Below, one piece after another: positions 42,013-49,629 of a DNA stretch of 64,000 bases. The stretch's first letter is position 1; each line of letters starts with the position of its first letter. Both the position numbers and the translations under genes were made by a program. This DNA is from CAYQVW01 sp964421245 (GTDB lineage Bacteria; Margulisbacteria; WOR-1; XYC2-FULL-46-14), in the NCBI GenBank assembly GCA_964421245.1, contig CAYQVW010000001.1, positions 248,001 to 312,000 on the forward strand, read 5' to 3'. The notes below the pieces were generated by a model. The model was not told the DNA's origin. It ran no database searches and was given only the letters and a program-made list of their open reading frames with translations.

Positions 42013-43377
42013 ATGGTCGTTAAACCAATATATACAACTACCAACGGAACCGTTGAGTCTATTAAAAGGATAAGTAAAGATCAATTTGCTGAGACAATCT
42101 TTAAAACCTTAGGAAGACGTGGTTATATTCCAAGAAGCGCAAAATTTAAGAAATACAAAAATGTAATTAAAGAAGCAATAAGGGATAAGGATAAAGACAA
42201 ACGTCCAGAGGCAGTAGTAGCAGAAGTAGCGAAAAAACTTGTAGCCAAAAAACTGCAAACAAAAAAATTACAGCTTACTCCTAAAACACTGAAAAAAATA
42301 GATTGGGTTCTCTGTAGTATTAATGGAGTGGAGCGCTACTTCCCAGCAGAGGTTGACCCTAAAGCGGTAAACCCACGATTTGTTGGTTATATTAAGATTA
42401 CTAGTGGTTTAAAGCCGATCAAGTCAACTAAATTTAAAAAGCCTATTAAGGAAGGGGTGGCAAAGTTTAAAAAACACTTTAAGTCTGGTTGGTGGAGAGA
42501 CGAAAGACAAATTTCTCTTTATATGGGTTCGGCCAACGCATTTTTAAATTATTACTTTGTTCATGGTGGACATGTTGGCTTTACTAGAAACTTAACAGAT
42601 GGACTTATCCCCCAATTAGCTAAAGATAAATATAATCGTTCCATTACAAACTGTAAGGGGTTTCGTGATCTTCATACAAAATTATTCCGTTCATTAGGAC
42701 TTACCAAGCTTTATTTTGGAATGGCACTGATGGGAAACTCTTCTGCTAATCTATTGCCACGGCCGCACACCTTTGTAATGGCCAGAATTCCAGGCACTAG
42801 ATCTGTTTTGGTTGGGGATAACCGTTTTGTTCGCCGCTATAATGCTCTCAATACATTCTATTCCCAAAAGAGTCAAGATAATTATCTCTATATTACATAT
42901 GGTAAGAGCGTTAGAACAACTAATCGCGTATATTCGAAAGGTTTATATCGAGGATACCTTGAATTTGCTCGTAGAAAACTGAAACAACATTCAAATGCAA
43001 TCGCCGACAAAATAGCAGGTAGGGATTCTCTCTCTGCTGATTGCAAAAAAGATTTAAAGTTTGCTTTGAGGGCTGTAGATAAAGCTATAAAGAATATCAC
43101 AAGGCAAAGTTTTGAAGTTAAGTTTGGCCGATTGTCAAAAGCGAAAAAGGTTAGAGTAAAGGTTTTCTTAAAACATTATAGGAGAATGATTGCTATGGCA
43201 CTGCGTGGCAGTGTTACAAAAGCAAAAGAAGATAAGGATGCGCTTGCTTTTTTTAGAAATCAAATTAAAGAAGAAGCGGCTAGGAAAGGGATTAATCCAA
43301 GTAATGATAATGTCTTTTTCCTTGTTTTTAGAAGTCTTGTGGGTGGATCAGTTTCTGAAAATGTTCCCAACTTTTGA
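42013..43377 (+). CDS. Hypothetical protein with transglutaminase-like Cys-His-Asp pattern
   Basis: 454 aa, family not recognised, no signal peptide. The N-terminus (1-110) is basic. A central region holds NCKGFRDLHTKLFRSLGL (C214), RPHTFVMARIPG (H252) and SVLVGDNRFV (D269). The order Cys-His-Asp, the spacings of 38 and 17 residues, and the helix after Cys are those of the transglutaminase/papain-like core, so a peptidase, transglutaminase or related acyltransferase is possible. The C-terminal 150 residues are basic and helical (RGYLEFARRKLKQHSN, KKVRVKVFLKHYRRMIAM). It is a single gene between trpE and rodA with its own alternative-sigma promoter. The active-site reading is inference. Confidence 0.6.
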   Translation: MVVKPIYTTTNGTVESIKRISKDQFAETIFKTLGRRGYIPRSAKFKKYKNVIKEAIRDKDKDKRPEAVVAEVAKKLVAKKLQTKKLQLTPKTLKKIDWVLCSINGVERYFPAEVDPKAVNPRFVGYIKITSGLKPIKSTKFKKPIKEGVAKFKKHFKSGWWRDERQISLYMGSANAFLNYYFVHGGHVGFTRNLTDGLIPQLAKDKYNRSITNCKGFRDLHTKLFRSLGLTKLYFGMALMGNSSANLLPRPHTFVMARIPGTRSVLVGDNRFVRRYNALNTFYSQKSQDNYLYITYGKSVRTTNRVYSKGLYRGYLEFARRKLKQHSNAIADKIAGRDSLSADCKKDLKFALRAVDKAIKNITRQSFEVKFGRLSKAKKVRVKVFLKHYRRMIAMALRGSVTKAKEDKDALAFFRNQIKEEAARKGINPSNDNVFFLVFRSLVGGSVSENVPNF

Positions 43378-43388
43378 TAATATTTCTA

Positions 43389-43417
43389 TTGCCTGAATTT
43401 TCCCAATATACTACAAT
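43389..43417 (+). promoter_or_regulatory. sigma70-type promoter of rodA
   Basis: TTGCCT (43389-43394), 17 nt, TACAAT (43412-43417); the ATG of rodA follows after 6 nt without a ribosome-binding site. Confidence 0.65.
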
Positions 43418-43423
43418 TAACAC

Positions 43424-44653
43424 ATGATCAATCCTCGCATGATTAAGATATCTGATTCTCTTGTGTGGCTAATCCCAATTGTTTTAGTTTTAGTCGGATT
43501 ATTATTGATTGCCTCAACAACTTTTAATGCAGAACAAAAAGCAGAGCGCGATCCTTTTTCCTATGTGAAACGACAGGCGGTCTCATTTTCAATCGGTTTA
43601 GTTCTAATGGTTTACTTTGCATTTGTAGATTATAAGAAGCTAAGAAGCCTAGCTCCATTACTTTACATATTGATGCTTTTTATTCTTGTTCTTGTTCTTT
43701 TTCTAGGAAGAAGTTCCTTGGGGGCACAGCGTTGGATTATGCTTGGACCCTTTTCGTTTCAACCCTCAGAAATTGCAAAATTATTGCTAATTATTTCTTT
43801 AGCAGCATATTTTAGTTCCAGGAAAGAAAAGATTGGAATGTTTAGGGCCTTAGCAATTGCGGGCATTCCCTTTTTACTGATTTTTAAACAACCAGATTTA
43901 GGAACTGGATTAGTATTAATTTCAATTTCGCTTGGAATGTTAATCTGGGGAAAGGCTTCTCCAGTATTGCTTACAATGATTTTTTCTCCTCTGGCTTCTA
44001 TTTATTTTCGTCAAAACCTATATCTTTGGATTACCTATATTATTATTCTATGGGCCGTTCTATATTTTTCACGTGTCAAGATTGCTGACATGCTTTTAAT
44101 TCTTGGAATAAATATTGGTGTTGGTATCGCTCTTCCTATTCTATGGGGATTATTAAAGCCTTATCAGCAGATGAGGGTCTTGTCATTTTTAAATCCAGCA
44201 ATGGATCCACATGGGATTGGGTATCATACATTGCAATCAAAGATTGCGGTTGGGGCTGGCGGGTTTTTGGGAAAAGGTTTCATGAGTGGGACTCAAACCC
44301 AACTACAATTTGTACCAATTCAAAGCTCTGATTTTATCTTTTCGGCAATTGCCGAGGAGTTTGGTTTTATCGGATCTTTCTCTATTCTTTCTTTGTTTTT
44401 GATTTTATTATGGAGAATCTTTAAAATTGCGGAAGGAGCTTATGATTATTTTGGATCAATGTTAGTTGCCGGAATTGGAGTAATGCTAATGTTTCATTTT
44501 TTTGTTTCAATCGGGATGAATATTGGTGTTCTTCCAGTAGTTGGGATACCGCTACCGTTTGTCTCTTTTGGAGGAACTTCACTTATTGTAAATTTGGTTT
44601 CAATTGGTATAATACAAAGTGTCGCAATGCGACGCCAGAAACTTATTTTTTAA
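43424..44653 (+). CDS. rodA: Rod-shape-determining SEDS glycosyltransferase RodA
   Basis: 409 aa, about ten membrane helices. Polymerises lipid II into glycan strands with a class B PBP for lateral wall growth. SEDS motifs are clear: LGAQRWIMLGPFSFQPSEIAKL near residue 101, FKQPDLGTGLVLI near 152 with the conserved Asp, and PIQSSDFIFSAIAEEFGFIG near 302, then GIPLPFVSFGGTSLIVNL near the end. The SSDFIFS-type text and longer periplasmic part fit RodA; FtsW is at 53583. No mreBCD or PBP2 is in this window. It is leaderless by promoter position. Confidence 0.93.
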   Translation: MINPRMIKISDSLVWLIPIVLVLVGLLLIASTTFNAEQKAERDPFSYVKRQAVSFSIGLVLMVYFAFVDYKKLRSLAPLLYILMLFILVLVLFLGRSSLGAQRWIMLGPFSFQPSEIAKLLLIISLAAYFSSRKEKIGMFRALAIAGIPFLLIFKQPDLGTGLVLISISLGMLIWGKASPVLLTMIFSPLASIYFRQNLYLWITYIIILWAVLYFSRVKIADMLLILGINIGVGIALPILWGLLKPYQQMRVLSFLNPAMDPHGIGYHTLQSKIAVGAGGFLGKGFMSGTQTQLQFVPIQSSDFIFSAIAEEFGFIGSFSILSLFLILLWRIFKIAEGAYDYFGSMLVAGIGVMLMFHFFVSIGMNIGVLPVVGIPLPFVSFGGTSLIVNLVSIGIIQSVAMRRQKLIF

Positions 44654-44654
44654 A

Positions 44655-44876
44655 ATGAAAAATGTAACAAAGATAAAGGGAATTATCGATAGAGTAGAGG
44701 ATGGCTTTGCAGTCATTCTTTTGGGCCATGATGAAGAGGTTATGGTTGAACTGCCCGATTGCTATCTACCCCCAGAAATACAAGAAGGGGATATTGTAAC
44801 CTTTAAACTTGAAAAGCACAGTAGAAAAACAAAAGAAGCTAAGAAAAAAGTTGCGAAGATGATAAAGGCGCTGTAG
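44655..44876 (+). CDS. DUF3006-type small protein
   Basis: 73 aa from ATG 44655, one base after the rodA stop; a longer frame from 44619 overlaps rodA and lacks sense. The sequence KGIIDRVEDGFAVILLGHDEE, PDCYLPPEIQEGDIVTFKL matches the DUF3006 pattern (IIDR-x-E, then LP-x-GDV). The tail is very basic (KHSRKTKEAKKKVAKMIKAL). The function of the family is unknown. The stop codon TAG lies inside the perfect palindrome 44870-44903 that also contains the stop of the convergent lptC gene. Confidence 0.75.
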   Translation: MKNVTKIKGIIDRVEDGFAVILLGHDEEVMVELPDCYLPPEIQEGDIVTFKLEKHSRKTKEAKKKVAKMIKAL

Positions 44877-44903
44877 GGTCAAGTCGCGACTTGACCCTAC
44901 AGC
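44870..44903. repeat. 34-bp perfect palindrome carrying both stop codons of a convergent gene pair
   Basis: Each 17-base half starts GCTGTAGGGTCAAGTCG. The TAG at 44874-44876 ends the DUF3006-type gene, and the mirror TAG (minus strand 44899-44897) ends lptC. A transcript from either side would form the same hairpin, so it may act as a two-way terminator although no T-run follows. Confidence 0.85.
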
Positions 44904-46126
44904 TTAAATTCTGCTTCTACTTGTCCGGAAGCCTCAAAAGTTTTGTCTTTTACAGAAATAATTACTTTTTGACATTTAACCCAACGCTCTTTTTCTTTTA
45001 AATAAACATTATTAGTTAATGTTATAGTTTCATTCTTGTCAGAATAATCCGCCCTTTCTGCTTTTGCCTTTTTGTCCACCTCGGCGAGCCTGCCTCGCGG
45101 CAAGGCGGGCCCTCGGCGAGACGGGCCTTTCTGCCTTACTATTATATTCCCAAAAGCCTTATAATCACCGTTTATGGTTGAAAGAATCAAGGTGTCCGAG
45201 CTTTGCAGCGTTTTATTTTTTAGTAGTTCTTTTATTTTTTTGTCTTTTAGCTTTTGTGCTGTCTTTTCCTTAATTAAGGCACTTCCTCTTTCAATGATTG
45301 TTTCAACGGATCCAGACAGAGTGATCTCTTTTTTTATCTTATTATATATTGCCTGATCGGCTGTGCAAACTTTTTTTCCTTGAATTACCTCAACCTCCGA
45401 TGAGATACTTACATCTTTATTTTCATCGATATACATTTGAAGATAACCAGATTTTATTCTTGTTTTTTCTTTTCCTGAAATAGTAGATCTAATATTTTTT
45501 TGTGCCAGGATTTTTTCGGTTTTAGCTCGATACTCTAATGCCCGGCAGGTTAGGCTAACATCTTCTCTCTTGATTCTTATATTGTCTGTTAGCCAGGCAA
45601 TTTCTTTGTCATGATTTATTCTCATGTTATCGCTAAATAATGTTGTTTTTTTATCAATTAATCTTATGTTCCCAGAGAGGGAAGATTCTTTTAGATCTGG
45701 ATTGTGGCTAAAAAAATCAGCATTGATGCTTGAGTATTTTCTTTTTCCTTTATTTCTTTTACTGGTAATTGATATTTGTGCTTTGGCTTTTTTGGCTTCA
45801 ACCCTTTTTGATCCACGAAAAGCAGAAACTTGTTCGGCAGTGAAATTTTTTATCAGGAGTTCTCCATCTTTATAAAATGTTCCTTCAACAACGTCTTTGA
45901 GATTGGTTATATCTTTATTTTTTCCAACCCAGCCGGTTTTGGCGGAAAATTCCCAAACTTTTTTTCCATCGGTCCTTCCAACAATCGATGAAGCATCAAA
46001 CTCAAGAATTCTATCAATTCTTTTGGTTGTCTCAACCTTGGGAAGTGTAAAGACAAAAATCAAGATAAGCATCACAAATGAGGCTAGGGCAGCAAAAAGA
46101 ATGGGTTTCCAAGGAGCTTGTTCCAT
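44897..46126 (-). CDS. lptC: LptC/OstA-like LPS-export periplasmic protein
   Basis: 409 aa, about twice the size of E. coli LptC. One N-terminal anchor (KPILFAALASFVMLILIFVFTLP), then an LptC domain (residues about 35-150: EFDASSIVGRTDGKKVWEFSA, VEGTFYKDGELLIKNFTAEQ). This is followed by OstA/LptA-like beta-jellyroll sequence (SLSGNIRLIDKKTTLFSDNM, KEITLSGSVETIIERGSAL, NETITLTNNVYLKEKERWVK). The fusion could replace separate LptC and LptA as the LPS bridge. Residues 334-350 come from a GC-rich repeat (45079-45127). Its -10 TATAAT lies 7 nt from the ATG. No lptB, lptF or lptG is nearby. Confidence 0.8.
   Translation of the reverse strand: MEQAPWKPILFAALASFVMLILIFVFTLPKVETTKRIDRILEFDASSIVGRTDGKKVWEFSAKTGWVGKNKDITNLKDVVEGTFYKDGELLIKNFTAEQVSAFRGSKRVEAKKAKAQISITSKRNKGKRKYSSINADFFSHNPDLKESSLSGNIRLIDKKTTLFSDNMRINHDKEIAWLTDNIRIKREDVSLTCRALEYRAKTEKILAQKNIRSTISGKEKTRIKSGYLQMYIDENKDVSISSEVEVIQGKKVCTADQAIYNKIKKEITLSGSVETIIERGSALIKEKTAQKLKDKKIKELLKNKTLQSSDTLILSTINGDYKAFGNIIVRQKGPSRRGPALPRGRLAEVDKKAKAERADYSDKNETITLTNNVYLKEKERWVKCQKVIISVKDKTFEASGQVEAEFKL
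45079..45127 (-). repeat. GC-rich repeat insertion in lptC
   Basis: CCTCGGCGAG at 45079-45088 and again at 45111-45120 flank a partly palindromic core CCTGCCTCGCGGCAAGGCGG. It adds an Arg/Pro/Gly-rich stretch (SRRGPALPRGRLAEV) to the protein. The core matches the one in ispD (CCTGCCTCGC and GGCAAGGCGGG). Confidence 0.7.
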
Positions 46127-46133
46127 GGAAGAT

Positions 46134-46142
46134 ATTATAGCA
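46134..46142 (-). promoter_or_regulatory. Extended -10 promoter of lptC
   Basis: TGCTATAAT on the minus strand (46142-46134); the ATG at 46126 follows 7 nt later. Confidence 0.65.
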
Positions 46143-46159
46143 GAAAAGTTACAATATTT

Positions 46160-47026
46160 TTAATTCGTCGTAATTTTTTGCTCGTCTGCTAAAACAACTT
46201 GTGCGGTAGAAACCCCACTTGCCAAAGTCACTTCTCCATCTGTACTAACATCATGGATGGATCTGATCTTTTCTGCTGCTGCCCAAACAGAAAAAGCTCT
46301 CTCTATAGGAATTCCTAATTTTATTCTTTTCTGGAGCATGGCTTGAAGATCTTCTACTGATGGAATTACCAGATGACGAGTAACAACACGAAGCCTATCA
46401 ATATCCCACATTAAAATACGGTTTTGTTCTTCAAGTCCGGCATGAAAAAGAAGGTGTGATATTTCTCCCTCTTTAACATGAAGAGGATTAATTTTTGTTA
46501 GTTGTGAGGGTGAGTAAAATCTGGAAGTACCTCCGAGACGACTATTATAATACATGTAAGTAGTTTGTTTGGGGGTAAGCGGAAAGAGATCGACCATTCG
46601 GCCAAATTCTTTAGCTTCTACAGAGATCCTGGGTAAGCCACAGTTCCAAGGTATGTGAGTAATTGATTTGGCAATTGTAACAGCTGCTTCTTCCGGCAAA
46701 CCAAGCTCAGACAGTTTAGGTCTGACTATAAAGTTAACTATTTGACGCTGATTCATACCGGCTAAAGAGTTTGCTGCAAGCCTTACTCGCTGATGGGTGT
46801 CTGCTCCATAAATTATTCCCATTAGTATTAGCCCAATCTCTGCATCGTTATCAAAATCAGTCAAAGAAAGCTTGCTTGGGTCAATTGCCATATTTCTTAC
46901 TGCGGTATCGAAAGAATCATTTGTATGAGATCCAAAAAATTCTCGTAGTTGTTTTCCTTTCCTTGCTAGATGAACGGTTTCGACAATAGTTCTAGGATGT
47001 GCATGTATTAAAAATCGTATTCCCAT
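46160..47026 (-). CDS. Hypothetical protein, alternative-sigma regulon
   Basis: 288 aa, not recognised. Soluble and helical; no signal peptide. Visible segments: LIHAHPRTIVETVHLARKG at the start, a HEAT-like middle (DNDAEIGLILMGIIYGADTH, RVRLAANSLAGMNQRQIVNF), and LLFHAGLEEQNRILMWDIDR toward the end. The promoter is 6 nt before the ATG, so it is probably leaderless. It stands alone between lptC (same strand, behind it) and the divergent gap-pgk operon. The promoter type links it to the other orphan genes of this window. Confidence 0.7.
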   Translation of the reverse strand: MGIRFLIHAHPRTIVETVHLARKGKQLREFFGSHTNDSFDTAVRNMAIDPSKLSLTDFDNDAEIGLILMGIIYGADTHQRVRLAANSLAGMNQRQIVNFIVRPKLSELGLPEEAAVTIAKSITHIPWNCGLPRISVEAKEFGRMVDLFPLTPKQTTYMYYNSRLGGTSRFYSPSQLTKINPLHVKEGEISHLLFHAGLEEQNRILMWDIDRLRVVTRHLVIPSVEDLQAMLQKRIKLGIPIERAFSVWAAAEKIRSIHDVSTDGEVTLASGVSTAQVVLADEQKITTN

Positions 47027-47032
47027 AAGGTT

Positions 47033-47060
47033 TTTTCGATAGTAAATCTTAAAAATTTCA
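47033..47060 (-). promoter_or_regulatory. Alternative-sigma promoter (regulon copy 8)
   Basis: Minus strand TGAAATTT (47060-47053), 14 nt, CGAAAA (47038-47033). Confidence 0.6.
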
Positions 47061-47075
47061 GCTAATTTTTGCAGG

Positions 47076-47104
47076 TTGATAGGAATCCCTATATATTATA
47101 TAAT
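47076..47104 (+). promoter_or_regulatory. sigma70-type promoter of gap-pgk
   Basis: TTGATA (47076-47081), 17 nt, TATAAT (47099-47104). The leader of about 55 nt contains palindrome copy B and AAGGAGG. Confidence 0.8.
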
Positions 47105-47113
47105 AAATTTGTT

Positions 47114-47138
47114 GGGACAGAACAATGTTCTGCCCGTA
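47114..47138 (+). repeat. Palindromic intergenic repeat, copy B
   Basis: CAGAAC (47118-47123) and GTTCTG (47127-47132) with loop AAT, extended by GGG and CCC around one bulged base. It is the reverse complement of copy A at 13257 over about 20 bases. It is transcribed in the gap leader. Confidence 0.65.
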
Positions 47139-47166
47139 CATTTAAGAAAAATAAGGAGGATTCATA

Positions 47167-48180
47167 ATGGCGAAGAAGGTAAAAGTTGGAATAAACGGTT
47201 TCGGAAGAATCGGTCGTAACGTTTTAAGGGCAGCTCTTAAAAAGGGTGCCAATATGGAGATTGTTGGGGTTAATGATTTAACAAATGCAAAAACTTTAGC
47301 ATATCTATTAAAATACGACTCTGTTCACGGAGTCTTGGATAAAGAAGTAAAAGAGGTAAAGGACGGAATTTCGGTCGATGGGAAAGTAATTAAAGTAACG
47401 GCAGAAAGGGACCCATCTAAATTACCTTGGGGAGAGCTAGGTGTTGATATAGTTCTTGAATGTACCGGAATATTCAGAACCGTTGAAAAAGCTTCTGCTC
47501 ATATCAAGGCTGGTGCAAAGAAGGTAATTATTTCTGCTCCTGCTTCAGGAGAATGTACAACAATTGTTATGGGAGTAAACCAAGACAAATATGATCCGGC
47601 AAAAGATCATGTTGTGTCAAATGCTTCTTGTACAACTAACTGTCTTGCACCATTTGCAAAGGTCATAAACGACAAATTCGGATTGGTTAAAGGATTAATG
47701 ACCACAATTCATTCATATACCAATGATCAACACGTTCTTGATCTTCCTCATAAAGATTTAAGACGTGCTCGTGCAGCTGCAATGTCTATGATTCCAACCA
47801 CAACTGGTGCAGCTAAGGCTGTCGGTTTAGTTCTTCCAGAATTGAAAGGAAAGCTAAATGGTTTTGCAGTACGCGTCCCAACCTGGGATGCATCTTTGGT
47901 TGATTTGACTATTGAGCTTGCAAAAGAAGCTACAGTAGAAGAGATCAACGCAGCAGTAAAAGCAGCAGCAGAAGGTCCATTAAAAGGAATTCTTCAGTAT
48001 ACAACTGATCCAATTGTATCTGTAGATATCATTGGAAACCCACATTCATCCGTATTTGATTCTGGATTGACTCAACAAATCGATAAAAAGTTTGTAAAAG
48101 TCTGTTCATGGTACGACAATGAAATGGGCTTCTCAAACAGAATGGTCGACCTTGTAGAGCTAATGGGTTCAAAAATATAA
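47167..48180 (+). CDS. gap: Glyceraldehyde-3-phosphate dehydrogenase
   Basis: 337 aa. Oxidises and phosphorylates GAP to 1,3-bisphosphoglycerate with NAD(P). The N-terminal Rossmann motif is GINGFGRIGRNVLRAAL, the catalytic loop is SNASCTTNCLAP with C155, the active-site His follows in TIHSYTNDQ, and RRARAAAMSMIPTTTGAAKAV and the ending YDNEMGFSNRMVDLVELM are standard. The residue after strand 2 is Asn-Asp (GVNDLTNAK), which favours NAD. AAGGAGG precedes the ATG. It shares one base with pgk. Confidence 0.98.
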   Translation: MAKKVKVGINGFGRIGRNVLRAALKKGANMEIVGVNDLTNAKTLAYLLKYDSVHGVLDKEVKEVKDGISVDGKVIKVTAERDPSKLPWGELGVDIVLECTGIFRTVEKASAHIKAGAKKVIISAPASGECTTIVMGVNQDKYDPAKDHVVSNASCTTNCLAPFAKVINDKFGLVKGLMTTIHSYTNDQHVLDLPHKDLRRARAAAMSMIPTTTGAAKAVGLVLPELKGKLNGFAVRVPTWDASLVDLTIELAKEATVEEINAAVKAAAEGPLKGILQYTTDPIVSVDIIGNPHSSVFDSGLTQQIDKKFVKVCSWYDNEMGFSNRMVDLVELMGSKI

Positions 48181-49376
48181 TGGCAAAGAAAACTGTCAAA
48201 GATATAAAAGACTTGAAAGGTAAAAAGGTTTTTGTTCGATGTGATTTTAACGTTCCATTGGATGAAAAACAGAATATTACTTCAGATAAACGTATCCTGG
48301 CAGCATTGCCAACAATAAAGTTTCTTCAAGATAAGGAGGCAAGGATAATTCTTGCCTCCCATCTTGGTCGTCCCAAGGGAGAAGTTAAAAAAGAACTAAG
48401 TTTAGCTCCAGTTCAAAAGAAACTATCCGAACTTTTGGGAAAAAACGTAAAACTAGCGAAGGACTGTATCGGTGATGAAGTTAAAAAATTAGTTTCTTCA
48501 CTTAAAGATGGGGACATTTTACTACTTGAAAACCTTCGATTTCATAAAGCAGAGACTAAAAATGATCCCAAATTTGCCAAAGAGTTGGCATCCTTGGCTG
48601 AAATCTATGTTTCAGATGCTTTTGGAACAGTACATCGTGCCCATGCTTCAACTGTTGGTATTGCGGATCATCTGCCAGCCTATGCCGGTTTTTTAATAGA
48701 GAAAGAACTTAAGTTTTTAGGCGAAGCCCTTGATGAACCCAAACGACCTTTTATCGCCATTATTGGTGGGGCAAAGGTATCTGGAAAGCTCCAGGTACTT
48801 AAAAATCTAATGAGTAAAGTTGATGCAATTATTGTTGGCGGTGGAATGGCCTACACCTTTTTTAGGGCTCGTGGGATTCATGTTGGAAAATCAATTGTTG
48901 AAAAAGATCTAATTCCCGAAGCAAAAGAGATATTAAAGTCGGCAATTGATGAAGAGACACCGCTTATGTTGCCGCTTGACCACGTTGTTGCTGATAAATT
49001 TTCTGAAGATGCCAATGTCCAAGTTGTTCCTCGAACAACCATTCCAGAAGGGTGGCAGGGCGTTGATATTGGCCCCGATACTATTAGAAAGTTTGCTAAT
49101 GCTATTTGTGATGCTAAAACAATAGTATGGAATGGTCCAATGGGGGTCTTTGAAATGGACCGTTTTGCTAATGGAACGATCGAAATAGCTAAGATGGTAG
49201 CAGATGTAACAGAAAAGGGAGCAATATCCATTATTGGTGGAGGAGATTCTGCCTCTGCCGTCAAAAAAGCTGGACTTTCTGACAAAATGTCACATATTTC
49301 TACAGGAGGAGGTGCTTCTTTAGAATACATGGAGGGAAAGGTTCTTCCTGGAATTGCTTGTCTAGTTGACAAATAG
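48180..49376 (+). CDS. pgk: Phosphoglycerate kinase
   Basis: 398 aa, the usual length. Transfers the 1-phosphate of 1,3-bisphosphoglycerate to ADP. Motifs: FVRCDFNVPLDEKQNIT near residue 17, ILASHLGRPKGEVKKE near 58, LLENLRFHKAETKND near 113, DAFGTVHRAHASTVGI near 155, AIIGGAKVSGKLQVL near 195, and the nucleotide loop NGPMGVFEMDRF and IIGGGDSASAVKKAG near 320-365. Co-transcribed with gap; secG starts 26 bases later. Confidence 0.98.
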   Translation: MAKKTVKDIKDLKGKKVFVRCDFNVPLDEKQNITSDKRILAALPTIKFLQDKEARIILASHLGRPKGEVKKELSLAPVQKKLSELLGKNVKLAKDCIGDEVKKLVSSLKDGDILLLENLRFHKAETKNDPKFAKELASLAEIYVSDAFGTVHRAHASTVGIADHLPAYAGFLIEKELKFLGEALDEPKRPFIAIIGGAKVSGKLQVLKNLMSKVDAIIVGGGMAYTFFRARGIHVGKSIVEKDLIPEAKEILKSAIDEETPLMLPLDHVVADKFSEDANVQVVPRTTIPEGWQGVDIGPDTIRKFANAICDAKTIVWNGPMGVFEMDRFANGTIEIAKMVADVTEKGAISIIGGGDSASAVKKAGLSDKMSHISTGGGASLEYMEGKVLPGIACLVDK

Positions 49377-49393
49377 TTCGTCTATGTTAAACT
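49366..49393 (+). promoter_or_regulatory. Possible sigma70 promoter of secG at the end of pgk
   Basis: TTGACA (49366-49371), 16 nt, TAAACT (49388-49393); the secG ATG is 9 nt downstream. No ribosome-binding site is visible. Confidence 0.45.
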
Positions 49394-49402
49394 ATCCATA
49401 AT

Positions 49403-49618
49403 ATGACAACATTTTTAATTGGTGTACAATTTATTTCCGCAATTTGTTTGGTGATTACGATCCTTCTACATACCGCAAAAGGGGAGGGGCTTGGTGGAAT
49501 TGGTGGTGCGGCAAAGCTTTTTGGAACTCCTAAGGGGCTTGAACAGGGCCTTGATAAAATAACTACTACCTTTGCTGTCTCTTTTATTGTCGTTTCAATA
49601 CTTTTGGCAATATTTTAA
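49403..49618 (+). CDS. secG: Preprotein translocase subunit SecG
   Basis: 71 aa. Two membrane helices (LIGVQFISAICLVITILLH and TFAVSFIVVSILLAIF) separated by the conserved glycine-rich loop (GEGLGGIGGAAKLFGTPKG), which is the SecG signature. It assists SecYEA-driven export. The gap-pgk-secG order is common in bacteria. The translation start is likely near-leaderless. Confidence 0.93.
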   Translation: MTTFLIGVQFISAICLVITILLHTAKGEGLGGIGGAAKLFGTPKGLEQGLDKITTTFAVSFIVVSILLAIF

Positions 49619-49629
49619 GGAGTTTTATA

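Noticed and set aside
44619..44654. Earlier start for the DUF3006-type gene
   Set aside because: The extra codons overlap rodA and do not match the family; the ATG directly after the rodA stop does.
48878..49372. 164-aa minus-strand frame under pgk
   Set aside because: Antisense shadow of a conserved gene with no start signals.
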